From assembly GCF_016107305.1 (NCBI RefSeq), contig NZ_RCVR01000003.1, forward strand, positions 186,001 to 250,000: 64,000 bases of DNA, in the 5' to 3' direction. Shown here piece by piece: positions 35,295-43,440 of this stretch (its first letter is position 1; every line of letters starts with the position of its first letter). Under the pieces are notes generated by a model. The model did not search any database. It was not told where the DNA came from and worked only from the letters and a program-made list of their open reading frames with translations. The DNA is from Roseomonas sp. KE2513 (GTDB lineage Bacteria > Pseudomonadota > Alphaproteobacteria > Acetobacterales > Acetobacteraceae). A program made the translations under genes and the position numbers.

Positions 35295-35792
35295 TCAGCC
35301 AGTCTCGATCCGGATCCCCTTCTCGTCCCTCCAACCGATTTCCGGCCTCAGGGTGAGGCGCCCGGCGCCGCCCTTGGTTGGTTTTACGACGAGGGGGTCT
35401 TCGCCGGGGTGCTCCTTTGTCCAGTCCCGTGCCTGGAGGAGGGCGCGGACATGGGTTTCGCCGCTGACGCTGTAGCGGACGTCGTTCCAGGTGAACCAGG
35501 AGACGGGCTGGCCGGGCACGTCATGGGCGCCGTCCAGGCGCTCCCAGTTGGGATGGGCCTGGGAGAGGGGTAGGACGAATCGGTCCAGCAGGGTGGGGAA
35601 GTCGGGGTAATCCGTCGGGCGGGATGCCTTGCCCATGTTCTCAGTTTCACCAAAGCCGAGGTCGAGGCCACCTGGTGCAGCCTGTTTTCCGCGCTTTCCG
35701 CCGCTGGCGAGAAGGCTGACCAAGCCGCCGAGGACAAGGACGCCGAGGATGCTCAACCCCACCGGGCCCAGAAGAATAGCTATGCCGTTCAT
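35295..35792 (-). CDS. Conserved hypothetical, single-pass membrane protein
   Basis: 165 residues. N-terminal hydrophobic segment (GIAILLGPVGLSILGVLVLG), a basic turn (ASGGKRGKQA), then a soluble domain (DRFVLPLSQAHPNWERLDGA; DVRYSVSGETHVRALLQARD). I do not recognise the domain. Not obviously co-transcribed with its neighbours: 169 bp separate it from the AI-2E gene and 71 bp from the Na/Pi gene stop. Confidence 0.6.
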   Translation of the reverse strand: MNGIAILLGPVGLSILGVLVLGGLVSLLASGGKRGKQAAPGGLDLGFGETENMGKASRPTDYPDFPTLLDRFVLPLSQAHPNWERLDGAHDVPGQPVSWFTWNDVRYSVSGETHVRALLQARDWTKEHPGEDPLVVKPTKGGAGRLTLRPEIGWRDEKGIRIETG

Positions 35793-35863
35793 GCGGGCCT
35801 CGCGACGTTCGCTGCTCCTGTTTGCCACCTCTGTGCAGGGCCGCAAACACGCGGTGTCCCGCC

Positions 35864-37519
35864 TCAGGCCGCCGGCGCGGCCCGCAGGCGGCTGACGCGC
35901 AGCAGGCCCTCGCGCTCCAGCAGGGGGTGCGCCAGGGCGGCGAGATGCCCGGCGATGCCCTTGAGGTCGCGGGTCACGTCCAGCGCCAGGCGGGCGGTGG
36001 CGGCGGAGGCGTCGTCGGCGCTGCGGCCGAGCCGGCCGGCGGCGGCGCGCTCGGCCCGGCGCCAGGCCTCCTTCTCCACCACGAGCTGACGGGCGGCGGC
36101 GGTGTCCCCGCCCATGAAGACCGCCACCGCGAGGCGGAGCTGGGCGATGGCGCGGTGGTGCAGGGCGACGAGTTCGTCGGCCAGCTCGGGCGTGAGCTGG
36201 GTGCCGCGGCGCGCGGCGCGGGTGGCGTGGCGGGCCAGCCCGCGCTCGACGATGTCGCCCACATGCTCGAGCACGATGGCGAGGTCGCGGATCTCCTCGA
36301 GGCGCGTGGCCTCGGCGGGGGTGAGGGCTTCGCGGGGCAGGCCGGCCAGGTAAGCGTGGACGGCGTGGTGGAGGTTGTCCACCACGTCGTCGCGGCGGGC
36401 GGTGGCGCGGGCGCGCTCGATATCGGCGCGGCGGAGGGCGGCGGCGGCGTCGCGCAGCATGGCCTCCACCTCGTCGGCAATCCGCAGCGCCTCGCGCGCG
36501 GCGTTGGAGAGGGCGACGGCGGGGGTGGAGAAGGCCTCGGGGTCGAGATAGCGGGGGGCTGCGGCGTCGGCTGCCGCGGGCGGCGCTGGGAGGAGCCGTG
36601 CGAGGACGCGCGCGAAGGGCGTGAGGAAGGGCAGGCTCGCGAGGGCGAGGAGGAGGTTGAAGGCGAGGTGGGCGTTCGCCACCAGCCGCGCGGGGGCAGG
36701 ATCGAGGGCGCGGAGGGCCTCGGTGAGCGGGCCGAGCAGGGCAAGGGCGACAAGGGCGCCCAGCAGTCGGTTCAGCAGGTTGCCGAGCGGCAGGCGCTGG
36801 CGCGAGAGGTCCCGCGCCTCCTCCCCGCGAGCGGCGAGGACGGGGGTGACGGCGCTGCCGAGATTGGCGCCGAGGACCATGGCGACCGCCGCCTCCGGAC
36901 CGAGCGCCCCGGCGCCGGCCAGCGACCCCACGAGGAGGACGGCCGCGACCGAGGAGTGCATCGCCCAGGCGAGCAGGGCCGCGGCGAGGAGGTTGAGGAG
37001 CGGCGAGCCCGCGAGGAGGTGCAGCACCTCCCGGAAGGCGGGGGAGGCCTGGAGCGGCGCCATGCTGTCGAGCATGAGGTGCAGGGCGGCGAGCATGAGG
37101 CCGAGGCCCATCACCGCGCGCCCGGCCTCTCGCTGGCGGAGCTTAGGGCGCCGGTAGGCGGCCCAGCCGAGGAAGAGGAGGGCGGGAAAGACCGCGCGCA
37201 CGTCGAAGGAGAGAAGCTGAACGATCAGCGCCGTGCCGACATTGGCGCCGAGCATGGCCGCCAGGGCCGGTTCCAGCCCCAGTGCCCCGCGGGCCGCGAG
37301 ACCGCCGACCATCAGGGCGGCGGCGGTGCTGCTCTGGAGGGCGGCGGTGACGCCGAGCCCTGCCAGGAAGGCGCGGGGGCGGGAGCCGAGGGCGACGTTG
37401 ACCGCGCGACGGAGATTGGCGCCGAAGGCCCGCTCCACCCCGCGCTGCACGAGGTGCAGCCCGAAGAGGAGGAGGGCGGCCTCCCCTGCCAGCTCGATCA
37501 AGAGTCGCAATGCGTCCAA
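35864..37519 (-). CDS. Na/Pi cotransporter family protein with PhoU-like C-terminus
   Basis: 551 residues from TTG 37519, supported by GGGAGG 7 bp upstream. Two PNaS repeats with ALQSSTAAALMVGG and AMHSSVAAVLLVGS; C-terminal PhoU-like helical bundle (about 340-540: DEVEAMLRDAAAALRRADIE). The NptA/YjbB family moves phosphate with sodium and many members export excess phosphate. A candidate Pho box lies 20 bp upstream of the start, fitting phosphate control. Confidence 0.92.
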   Translation of the reverse strand: MDALRLLIELAGEAALLLFGLHLVQRGVERAFGANLRRAVNVALGSRPRAFLAGLGVTAALQSSTAAALMVGGLAARGALGLEPALAAMLGANVGTALIVQLLSFDVRAVFPALLFLGWAAYRRPKLRQREAGRAVMGLGLMLAALHLMLDSMAPLQASPAFREVLHLLAGSPLLNLLAAALLAWAMHSSVAAVLLVGSLAGAGALGPEAAVAMVLGANLGSAVTPVLAARGEEARDLSRQRLPLGNLLNRLLGALVALALLGPLTEALRALDPAPARLVANAHLAFNLLLALASLPFLTPFARVLARLLPAPPAAADAAAPRYLDPEAFSTPAVALSNAAREALRIADEVEAMLRDAAAALRRADIERARATARRDDVVDNLHHAVHAYLAGLPREALTPAEATRLEEIRDLAIVLEHVGDIVERGLARHATRAARRGTQLTPELADELVALHHRAIAQLRLAVAVFMGGDTAAARQLVVEKEAWRRAERAAAGRLGRSADDASAATARLALDVTRDLKGIAGHLAALAHPLLEREGLLRVSRLRAAPAA

Positions 37520-37538
37520 CAGGTCCTCCCGCGGAGAG

Positions 37539-37556
37539 GTGTCATTAAAGCGTCAT
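37539..37556 (+). promoter_or_regulatory. Candidate Pho box
   Basis: GTGTCAT-TAAA-GCGTCAT: two 7-bp repeats with 4-bp spacing, each close to the PhoB half-site CTGTCAT. It sits in the divergent region, 20 bp from the Na/Pi transporter start and about 130 bp from the DapA-like gene. The repeats read toward the DapA-like gene, opposite to the transporter, which weakens but does not exclude a link to phosphate. Confidence 0.5.
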
Positions 37557-37684
37557 GATGGCCGGAGTGCACGCGGAATGTGGAAGGCCGGGCATCGGGC
37601 CTTGGAAGGGTGCAAACGGGCCGGGCTTCCCCCAACGCGGCAGGTGCCGATAGGCTGTGCCAGCCAATCCCGGGGAGGACGGCC

Positions 37685-38680
37685 ATGAGCGGGACCTATG
37701 ATCGCGGGACCTATGATCGGGTGGGGGCCAAGAGCTTTGCCCGCACCCATCTGCGCGGCATCTGGTGCGCGGCGCCGACGCCCTTCCGGGCGGACCTGTC
37801 GCTGGACGAGGCGGGCTTCCGGGCGAACCTGCGCCACTGGTTCACCGAGCTCGGCGTGGACGGCGTCTTCGTCGCGGGGAAGCAGGGCGAGTTCTTCTCG
37901 ATGTCGGTCGAGGAGCGGAAGCGGTGCTTCTCCATCGCGGCCGAGGTGGCGCGGGAAACGGGCAAGCGGAGCATCATGTCCTGCTCCGACCAGAACCTGG
38001 ACACGGTGCTGGAGCTGGCCGCACACGCCGAGACCTGCGGCGCTGACTTCATCGTGGTGCACGCGCCCGTGCTGCACTTCCTGCACGACCGCGACGAGAC
38101 GCTGGTCGAATACTACCGATACATCAGCGAGCGCACGCGGCTCGGCATCGCCATGTGGTCGCACCCAGACAGCGGCTACCTGATGAGCCCCGATCTCTGC
38201 CTCCGCATCGCGGAGATTCCGAGCATTGTCGCGATCAAGTACTCCGTGCCGCGAGAGATGTACTCGGAACTGTCCCGCCGCGCCGGTGACGCGCTGCTGG
38301 TGAGCACGGCGAGCGAGGACGAGTGGCTGGACAACATTCTTGAGCTGGGATGGCGGCTCTATCTCTGCTCCTCCCCACCCGCGATGCTGCAGACGGCGGG
38401 CGATACGCGGATGCGGGAATACACGGACCTCGCCTTCGCCGGGCGCGCGGAGGAGGCGCGGCGGGTCTTCGACAGCCTGGCCCCGGTGCGGCAGGCGATC
38501 CGCTCCACCAAGCCCGGCGGCAAGCCGCCGGCGCATACAAAGTACTGGATGGAGCTGCTGGGCCAGGCGGGCGGGCCGGTGCGGCGGCCGATGCTGCAAC
38601 TGACCGAGGCGGAGCGGGCGGCGACGCGGGCGGCCTTCGAGGGCTGCGGGCTGCGGCCGATGCGGCAGGCGGCGGAGTAA
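37685..38680 (+). CDS. DapA/NanA-family (dihydrodipicolinate synthase-like) lyase
   Basis: 331 residues. TIM-barrel aldolase family: GIWCAAPTPFRADLSLDEA, GVFVAGKQGEFFSMSVEERK (the GTTGE loop), and the Schiff-base Lys in SIVAIKYSVPREM near 183. The YYNKP-like active-site stretch of true DHDPS is replaced by VHAPVLHFLHD, so this is not lysine biosynthesis but a decarboxylase, hydratase-aldolase or similar of a catabolic route. Strong GGGAGG before ATG. It heads the island with 3-hydroxyanthranilate dioxygenase. Confidence 0.85.
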   Translation: MSGTYDRGTYDRVGAKSFARTHLRGIWCAAPTPFRADLSLDEAGFRANLRHWFTELGVDGVFVAGKQGEFFSMSVEERKRCFSIAAEVARETGKRSIMSCSDQNLDTVLELAAHAETCGADFIVVHAPVLHFLHDRDETLVEYYRYISERTRLGIAMWSHPDSGYLMSPDLCLRIAEIPSIVAIKYSVPREMYSELSRRAGDALLVSTASEDEWLDNILELGWRLYLCSSPPAMLQTAGDTRMREYTDLAFAGRAEEARRVFDSLAPVRQAIRSTKPGGKPPAHTKYWMELLGQAGGPVRRPMLQLTEAERAATRAAFEGCGLRPMRQAAE

Positions 38681-38686
38681 GGAAGG

Positions 38687-38770
38687 CCGGGGGAAGGAAT
38701 TCCCCCGGACCCCCATCTTTTTCTGTCCGATAAAAAAAGGAGGGGGTCCGGGGGAGTTCACCTCCCCCGG
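38687..38770. repeat. Compact double-H element, copy 7
   Basis: Two H-type hairpins in opposite orientation: 38687-38708 (arms CCGGGGG) and 38748-38770 (arms CCGGGGGAG). The linker has GACCCCCATCTTTTT on the left and AAAAAAAGGAGGGGGTC on the right, so the whole 84 bp is one imperfect inverted repeat. H linker and loop sequences match the family. It lies between two plus-strand genes and could attenuate the downstream ones. Confidence 0.7.
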
Positions 38771-38791
38771 CCTTGCTTCCAGGAGCCAGGA

Positions 38792-39328
38792 ATGAAGAAG
38801 CCCTTCGACTTCAAGGCATGGATCGCGGAGAACGAGCACCTGCTGAAGCCCCCCGTGGGCAACAAGCTGCTGTTCGAGGACGCGGAGACGGTCGTGCAGA
38901 TCGTCGGCGGGCCGAACCAGCGCGTGGACTTCCACGACGACCCCGTGGAGGAGTTCTTCTACCAGTTGCGCGGCGACATGGTGCTGAAGGTGCACATGGA
39001 CGGGCGCATCCAGGACATCCCGATTCGGGAAGGGCAGGTCTTCCTGTTGCCCAAGCACACCCCGCACTCGCCCCAGCGCCCGCAGGCCGGCTCGGTGGGG
39101 CTGGTGGTGGAAGGCCGCCGGCCCGAGGGCGTGAAGGACGCTTTCGAGTGGTACTGTTTCACGTGCAACGGGAGGGTCCACCGGATCGAGCTGGTGGTGA
39201 AGGACATCGTGAAGGACCTGCCGCCGCTCTACGCCGAGTTCTACGCGAGCGAGGAGAAGCGCACCTGCCCGCATTGCGGCACGCTGCACCCCGGCAAGAC
39301 GCCGCCGGAGGGCTGGGTGAGCCTGTGA
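38792..39328 (+). CDS. nbaC: 3-Hydroxyanthranilate 3,4-dioxygenase
   Basis: 178 residues. Cupin fold; iron ligands in QRVDFHDDPVEEFFYQL (His and Glu) and PKHTPHSPQRP (His), and a C-terminal rubredoxin-like site from CFTC and CPHC. It opens 3-hydroxyanthranilate to 2-amino-3-carboxymuconate semialdehyde. Length and both metal sites match bacterial NbaC-type enzymes. The gene is followed by a coupled alpha/beta hydrolase (GTGA overlap). No ACMS decarboxylase (NbaD) is nearby. Confidence 0.93.
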   Translation: MKKPFDFKAWIAENEHLLKPPVGNKLLFEDAETVVQIVGGPNQRVDFHDDPVEEFFYQLRGDMVLKVHMDGRIQDIPIREGQVFLLPKHTPHSPQRPQAGSVGLVVEGRRPEGVKDAFEWYCFTCNGRVHRIELVVKDIVKDLPPLYAEFYASEEKRTCPHCGTLHPGKTPPEGWVSL

Positions 39329-40176
39329 TCCACCACCCCGACGGCAGCGAGGCGCCGCCCCTGCCCGAAACGCGCTTCGCCGAGCTGGACGCGGGGGCGC
39401 TGGGGCTGGAGCACGGGCGGATCTCCTTCATGGAGGGGGGCGAGGGTCCGGAGGCGGTGCTGCTGATGCACGGCATCGGGTCGAATTCCACCGGCTGGCG
39501 CTTCGTGCTGCCGGCGCTGGCGCGGCGGGCGCGGGTGATCGCCTGGAACGCGCCGGGCTACTGGCTGTCGGCCGACTTCGCGGCGGAGGCGCCGGCGGCG
39601 ACGGATTACGCGCGCGCGGCCGTCGCGCTGCTGGATGCGCTGGGCATCGGGCGGGCGCATGTCGTGGGCTCCTCCTTCGGCTCGATGGTGGGCGCCGTGA
39701 TGGCAGCGGAGCACCCGGCGCGGGTGGGGCGGCTGGCGCTGCTCGGGGCGTCGCGCGGGCAGCGCTGGAAGCCGGAGGCGGAGCGGGCGCGGATGCTGGC
39801 GATGCGCGCGGAGAGCGTGGCCGAGGGCGGCATGGCACTGGCGCGGAAGCGCTGGTCGAATCTCGTCGCGCCCGGCACGCCGGAGGTGGTGGCGGAATGG
39901 GTGCGGCAATCCCTGGCCGCGACGCACGCGAAGGGGCTGATGCGCTCGGCGCGCGCGAGCGACGCGACGGACACGACCGATTTCGCGCCGCGCATCCGGG
40001 CGCCGACGCTCGTGCTGGTGGGAAGCGAGGACCGGGTGAACCCGCCCGAGGTCAGCCGCGTCCTGGCCGCGGCCATCCCTGGCGCCGTGCTGGCGGTGCA
40101 GCCGGGCATCGGCCATCAGGCGAAGCTGGAGGCGCCGGCGGACACGGTGGCGCGGCTGGAGCGGCACCTCTTCTGA
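39325..40176 (+). CDS. Alpha/beta hydrolase (MhpC/DmpD-like)
   Basis: 283 residues from GTG 39325, overlapping the dioxygenase stop. Oxyanion loop LMHGIGSNSTGW, nucleophile elbow HVVGSSFGSMVG, acid VGSEDRVNPPEVSR, and His in GIGHQAKLE. The layout suits a C-C or ester hydrolase of ring-cleavage products. Tight coupling to 3-hydroxyanthranilate dioxygenase suggests it acts on that product or a relative (inference). Confidence 0.85.
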   Translation: MIHHPDGSEAPPLPETRFAELDAGALGLEHGRISFMEGGEGPEAVLLMHGIGSNSTGWRFVLPALARRARVIAWNAPGYWLSADFAAEAPAATDYARAAVALLDALGIGRAHVVGSSFGSMVGAVMAAEHPARVGRLALLGASRGQRWKPEAERARMLAMRAESVAEGGMALARKRWSNLVAPGTPEVVAEWVRQSLAATHAKGLMRSARASDATDTTDFAPRIRAPTLVLVGSEDRVNPPEVSRVLAAAIPGAVLAVQPGIGHQAKLEAPADTVARLERHLF

Positions 40177-40246
40177 CAGCGGGCAGCGCGAGGCTTTCCG
40201 AAGGCGGCCCGAAACCTGCATCGTCCCCTCGCAGAGGACTCCCGTG

Positions 40247-41227
40247 ATGTTGCGCAGACGCCTGCTAATCGCCGCTCCCTTCCTGGCCACGCCCGCCCTG
40301 GCGTCACCGGCGTGGGCGCAGCCCGCCTGGCCCGACCGGCCCGTGCGGATCGTCGTGCCCTATCCGCCCGGCGGCGGGCTGGACGCGCTGGCGCGGGCGC
40401 TGGCGGATCGGCTGACGGTGACGTGGCGGCAGACGGTGACGGTGGACAACCGCCCGGGCGGCGCGACCATCCCTGGCACGGACGCCGTGGTGAAGGCGGC
40501 GCCGGACGGGCACGTGCTGCTCATGACCTCGGATTCCTCCATCACCTCCAACCCGCACATGCACGCGCGGCTGCCGCACGACCCGATGAAGGACCTCGTG
40601 CCCGTCTCCTACCTGCTGGACGTGCACCAGATGGTGCTGGTGAATCCCTCAGTGCCAGCACGCGACATGGCGGGGCTGGTGGTGGCGGCGCGGGCGCAGC
40701 CGGGGGCGCTGAACTACGGCTCCTACGGGCCGGGCAGCCAGCCGCACCTGCTCTTCGAGAGCATCAAGGCGCGGGAAGGGATCGAGATCACGCAGGTAGC
40801 CTATCGCGGGCTGACGCCGGCGGTGCTGGCGACCGTCGCGGGGGAGGTGCAGGGCACGCTCTCCGGCGTCGCGTCATCCCGCGAGTTCCTGGCGACGGGG
40901 GCGCTCCGGGCGCTGGCGGTGGGGCGGCCGACGCGCCTGCCGCAGCTGCCCGACGTGCCGACGCTGATCGAGGCCGGCTACCCCGAGGCCGACCCGCGCA
41001 CCTGGTTCGGCATCTTCGCGCCCACGGGCACGCCGGCGGCGCTGCTGTCGCGCATCCAGAAGGACGTGGCCGCGGCGCTGGAGGAGCCGGTGATCCGGGA
41101 CCGGCACCTGCTGCCCAATGGCTACACGGTGCACGCCGCGACGCCCGAGGCCTCGGCCGCGATGATCGCGGCGGATTACGCGGTGAAGGCGGAGCTGGTG
41201 CGGGTCTCGGGCGCGCGGGTGGAGTAG
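40247..41227 (+). CDS. Tripartite tricarboxylate (Bug/TTT) receptor
   Basis: 326 residues. Signal peptide (RRRLLIAAPFLATPALASPA, ending AWAQ), WPDRPVRIVVPYPPGGGLDA, TVDNRPGGATIPGTDAV, and QVAYRGLTPAVLATVAGEV. A periplasmic carboxylate receptor; no tctA/tctB nearby. Its position between the hydrolase and the liv genes suggests the ligand is the island's aromatic or carboxylate substrate. GTG 40244 is an adjacent alternative start. Confidence 0.9.
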   Translation: MLRRRLLIAAPFLATPALASPAWAQPAWPDRPVRIVVPYPPGGGLDALARALADRLTVTWRQTVTVDNRPGGATIPGTDAVVKAAPDGHVLLMTSDSSITSNPHMHARLPHDPMKDLVPVSYLLDVHQMVLVNPSVPARDMAGLVVAARAQPGALNYGSYGPGSQPHLLFESIKAREGIEITQVAYRGLTPAVLATVAGEVQGTLSGVASSREFLATGALRALAVGRPTRLPQLPDVPTLIEAGYPEADPRTWFGIFAPTGTPAALLSRIQKDVAAALEEPVIRDRHLLPNGYTVHAATPEASAAMIAADYAVKAELVRVSGARVE

Positions 41228-41301
41228 GGGCGGCCTCATCTTCGTGTGGACGCGTGCCCGAGGGATACTTTAGGCTTCAACGAAACGAACGGAGGCTTTC
41301 C

Positions 41302-42498
41302 ATGACGATCAATCGCCGCGGGCTTCTCGCTTCCGGCGCCGCCCTCGGGCTGGCGCCGCTCGCCGCCTCCCCGCTCTCCCGCCCGGCGATCGCCCAAGGG
41401 GCGCCGCTGAAGATCGGGATGATCACCACGCTCTCGGGCGCGGGCAGTTATCTTGGGCAGGACATCCGCGATGCCTTCCAGCTGGCGATCGACATGGAGG
41501 GCGGGAAGCTTGGCGGCGCGCCCGTGCAGCTGCTGGTGGAGGATGACGGGCTGCGCCCCGGCCAGGGCAAGCAGGTGGCCGAGCGCTTCATGAAGAATGA
41601 GCGCATCAGGCTGCTGACGGGGATCGTCTTCTCCAACGTGCTCGGCGCCGTGGCGCCGGACGTGCTGGATGCGGGCGGGATCTATGTCTCGCCGAATGCC
41701 TCGCCCTCGAACCTCGCGGGGAAGGAGTGCAACAAGAACTTCTGGTCCATCGCCTGGCAGAACGACAGCCTGCACGAGAGCGCAGGGCAGCTCGCGACGA
41801 ATCTCGGGCAGAAGCGAATGTTCATCCTCGCGCCGAACTACCAGGCGGGGCGGGATGCGCTGACGGGGTTCAAGCGTCTCTACAAGGGGCAGCTCGCGGG
41901 CGAGGTCTATACCCGCCTCGACCAGACGGACTTCGCGGCGGAAATGGCGCAGATCCGCGCGGCGGCGCCGGACGGCGTATACCAGTTCCATCCGGGCGGC
42001 CTCGGCATCGCCTTCCTGCGCCAGTACATCCAGGCCGGGCTGATGGCGAACCTGCCGATGACGCTCGCCGCGCCGTCCATGGACGCGACGACGCTGGCGG
42101 CGGTGGGCGATGCCGCTGTCGGCGTGAACCTGACCAGCCACTGGAACACCGACTTCCCGAACGAGGCGAGCAAGCGCTTCGTCGCGGCGTTCCAGCAAAA
42201 ATTCAACCGGCTGCCGACCTTCTACGCGCAGCAGAGCTTCGACGCAGCGCTGGCAATCGGCGCGGCGCTGAAGGGAACGGGCGGCAAGGTTGACGATACG
42301 GAGGCCTTCTATCGCGCGATGAAGCCCGCGAATTTCGAGAGTACGCGCGGCAAGTTCGCCTTCGGGTCGAACAACCATCCCGTGCAGGACTGGTGGGCGC
42401 TGAAGGTGGAGAACGTGGCCGGCAAGCCCGCGCTGGTGACGAAGGACCGCGTCCTGACGAACCACGGGGACGCCTACTCCTCCCAATGTCATTTTTGA
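41302..42498 (+). CDS. Branched-chain-type ABC transporter substrate-binding protein
   Basis: 398 residues from ATG 41302, preceded by GGAGG. A Tat-like signal (MTINRRGLLASGAALGLAPL) then the periplasmic-binding-protein I fold: PLKIGMITTLSGAGSYLGQD, QLLVEDDGLRPGQGKQVAER. LivJ-like receptors of this family bind amino acids, amides or aromatic acids. It starts a contiguous SBP-permease-permease-ATPase-ATPase set, so this importer is complete. Confidence 0.93.
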   Translation: MTINRRGLLASGAALGLAPLAASPLSRPAIAQGAPLKIGMITTLSGAGSYLGQDIRDAFQLAIDMEGGKLGGAPVQLLVEDDGLRPGQGKQVAERFMKNERIRLLTGIVFSNVLGAVAPDVLDAGGIYVSPNASPSNLAGKECNKNFWSIAWQNDSLHESAGQLATNLGQKRMFILAPNYQAGRDALTGFKRLYKGQLAGEVYTRLDQTDFAAEMAQIRAAAPDGVYQFHPGGLGIAFLRQYIQAGLMANLPMTLAAPSMDATTLAAVGDAAVGVNLTSHWNTDFPNEASKRFVAAFQQKFNRLPTFYAQQSFDAALAIGAALKGTGGKVDDTEAFYRAMKPANFESTRGKFAFGSNNHPVQDWWALKVENVAGKPALVTKDRVLTNHGDAYSSQCHF

Positions 42499-42513
42499 TG
42501 GGCCAGTTCTAGG

Positions 42514-43440
42514 ATGACACCCGGCGTGGCGCTTCTGCTGGAGCAGTTGCTGAACGGCGTCCAGCTCGGCGTCACGCTCTTCCTGCTGGCGGCGGGGCTG
42601 ACGCTCGTCTTCGGGATCATGGGCGTGATCAACCTCGCCCACGGCTCGCTCTACATGGTCGGCGCCTATGCGGCGGCGATCACCGCGACGACGACGGGCT
42701 CGCCGTGGCTCGCGCTGCTGGCCGGCCTCGCGGCCGCGGCGGCGACGGGGATGGTGGTCGAGTTCGTCGTGCTGCGACGATTGTACGCGCGCGACCACCT
42801 GGACCAAGTGCTGGCGACCTTCGGGCTGATCCTCTTCTTCAACGAGGGGATGGTGCTGCTCTTCGGGCGCCAGCCGCTCTTCGTGAACGTGCCGGAGGGG
42901 CTGCGGGGCGCGGTGCGGGTGCTGCCGGGGGTGGATTACCCTGTCTACCGGCTGCTGATCATCGCGGTGGGGCTGGCGGTCGCGCTTGGCCTCTACCTGC
43001 TGATCCAGAAGTCGCGCATCGGCATGCTCGTGCGCGCGGGGGCCACGCACCGGGAGATGGTGCGGGCGCTCGGCGTGGATGTGCGGCTGCTCTACACGCT
43101 GGTGTTTGGCCTGGGGGCGTTGCTGGCAGGGCTGGCGGGGCTGATGGCGGGGCCGATCCTCTCGGTGCAGGTGGGAATGGGGGAGAGCATCCTCATCCTC
43201 ACCTTCGTGGTGGTGGTGATCGGCGGCATCGGCTCGGTTCGCGGCGCGCTCTTCGGGGCGGTGCTGGTGGGCGTCGTGGACACCTTGCTGCGCGCCTATG
43301 TGCCGGGTCTGCTTCGGCAGGTCATGGCGGGGTCGGAGGCGGATGCGCTGGGGGCGGGGCTCGCCTCGATGGGGGTCTATCTGCTGATGGCGCTGGTGCT
43401 GCTGGCCAAGCCGCGCGGGCTGTTTCCTGCCCATGCGTAA
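42514..43440 (+). CDS. livH: Branched-chain-type ABC permease LivH
   Basis: 308 residues, about eight membrane helices. LLNGVQLGVTLFLLAAGLTL and VFGIMGVINLAHGSLYMVGA are LivH signatures, LVRAGATHREMVRALGVDVR contacts the ATPase, and GIGSVRGALFGAVLVGVVDT closes the protein. Its stop overlaps the livM start by 8 bp. Confidence 0.95.
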   Translation: MTPGVALLLEQLLNGVQLGVTLFLLAAGLTLVFGIMGVINLAHGSLYMVGAYAAAITATTTGSPWLALLAGLAAAAATGMVVEFVVLRRLYARDHLDQVLATFGLILFFNEGMVLLFGRQPLFVNVPEGLRGAVRVLPGVDYPVYRLLIIAVGLAVALGLYLLIQKSRIGMLVRAGATHREMVRALGVDVRLLYTLVFGLGALLAGLAGLMAGPILSVQVGMGESILILTFVVVVIGGIGSVRGALFGAVLVGVVDTLLRAYVPGLLRQVMAGSEADALGAGLASMGVYLLMALVLLAKPRGLFPAHA

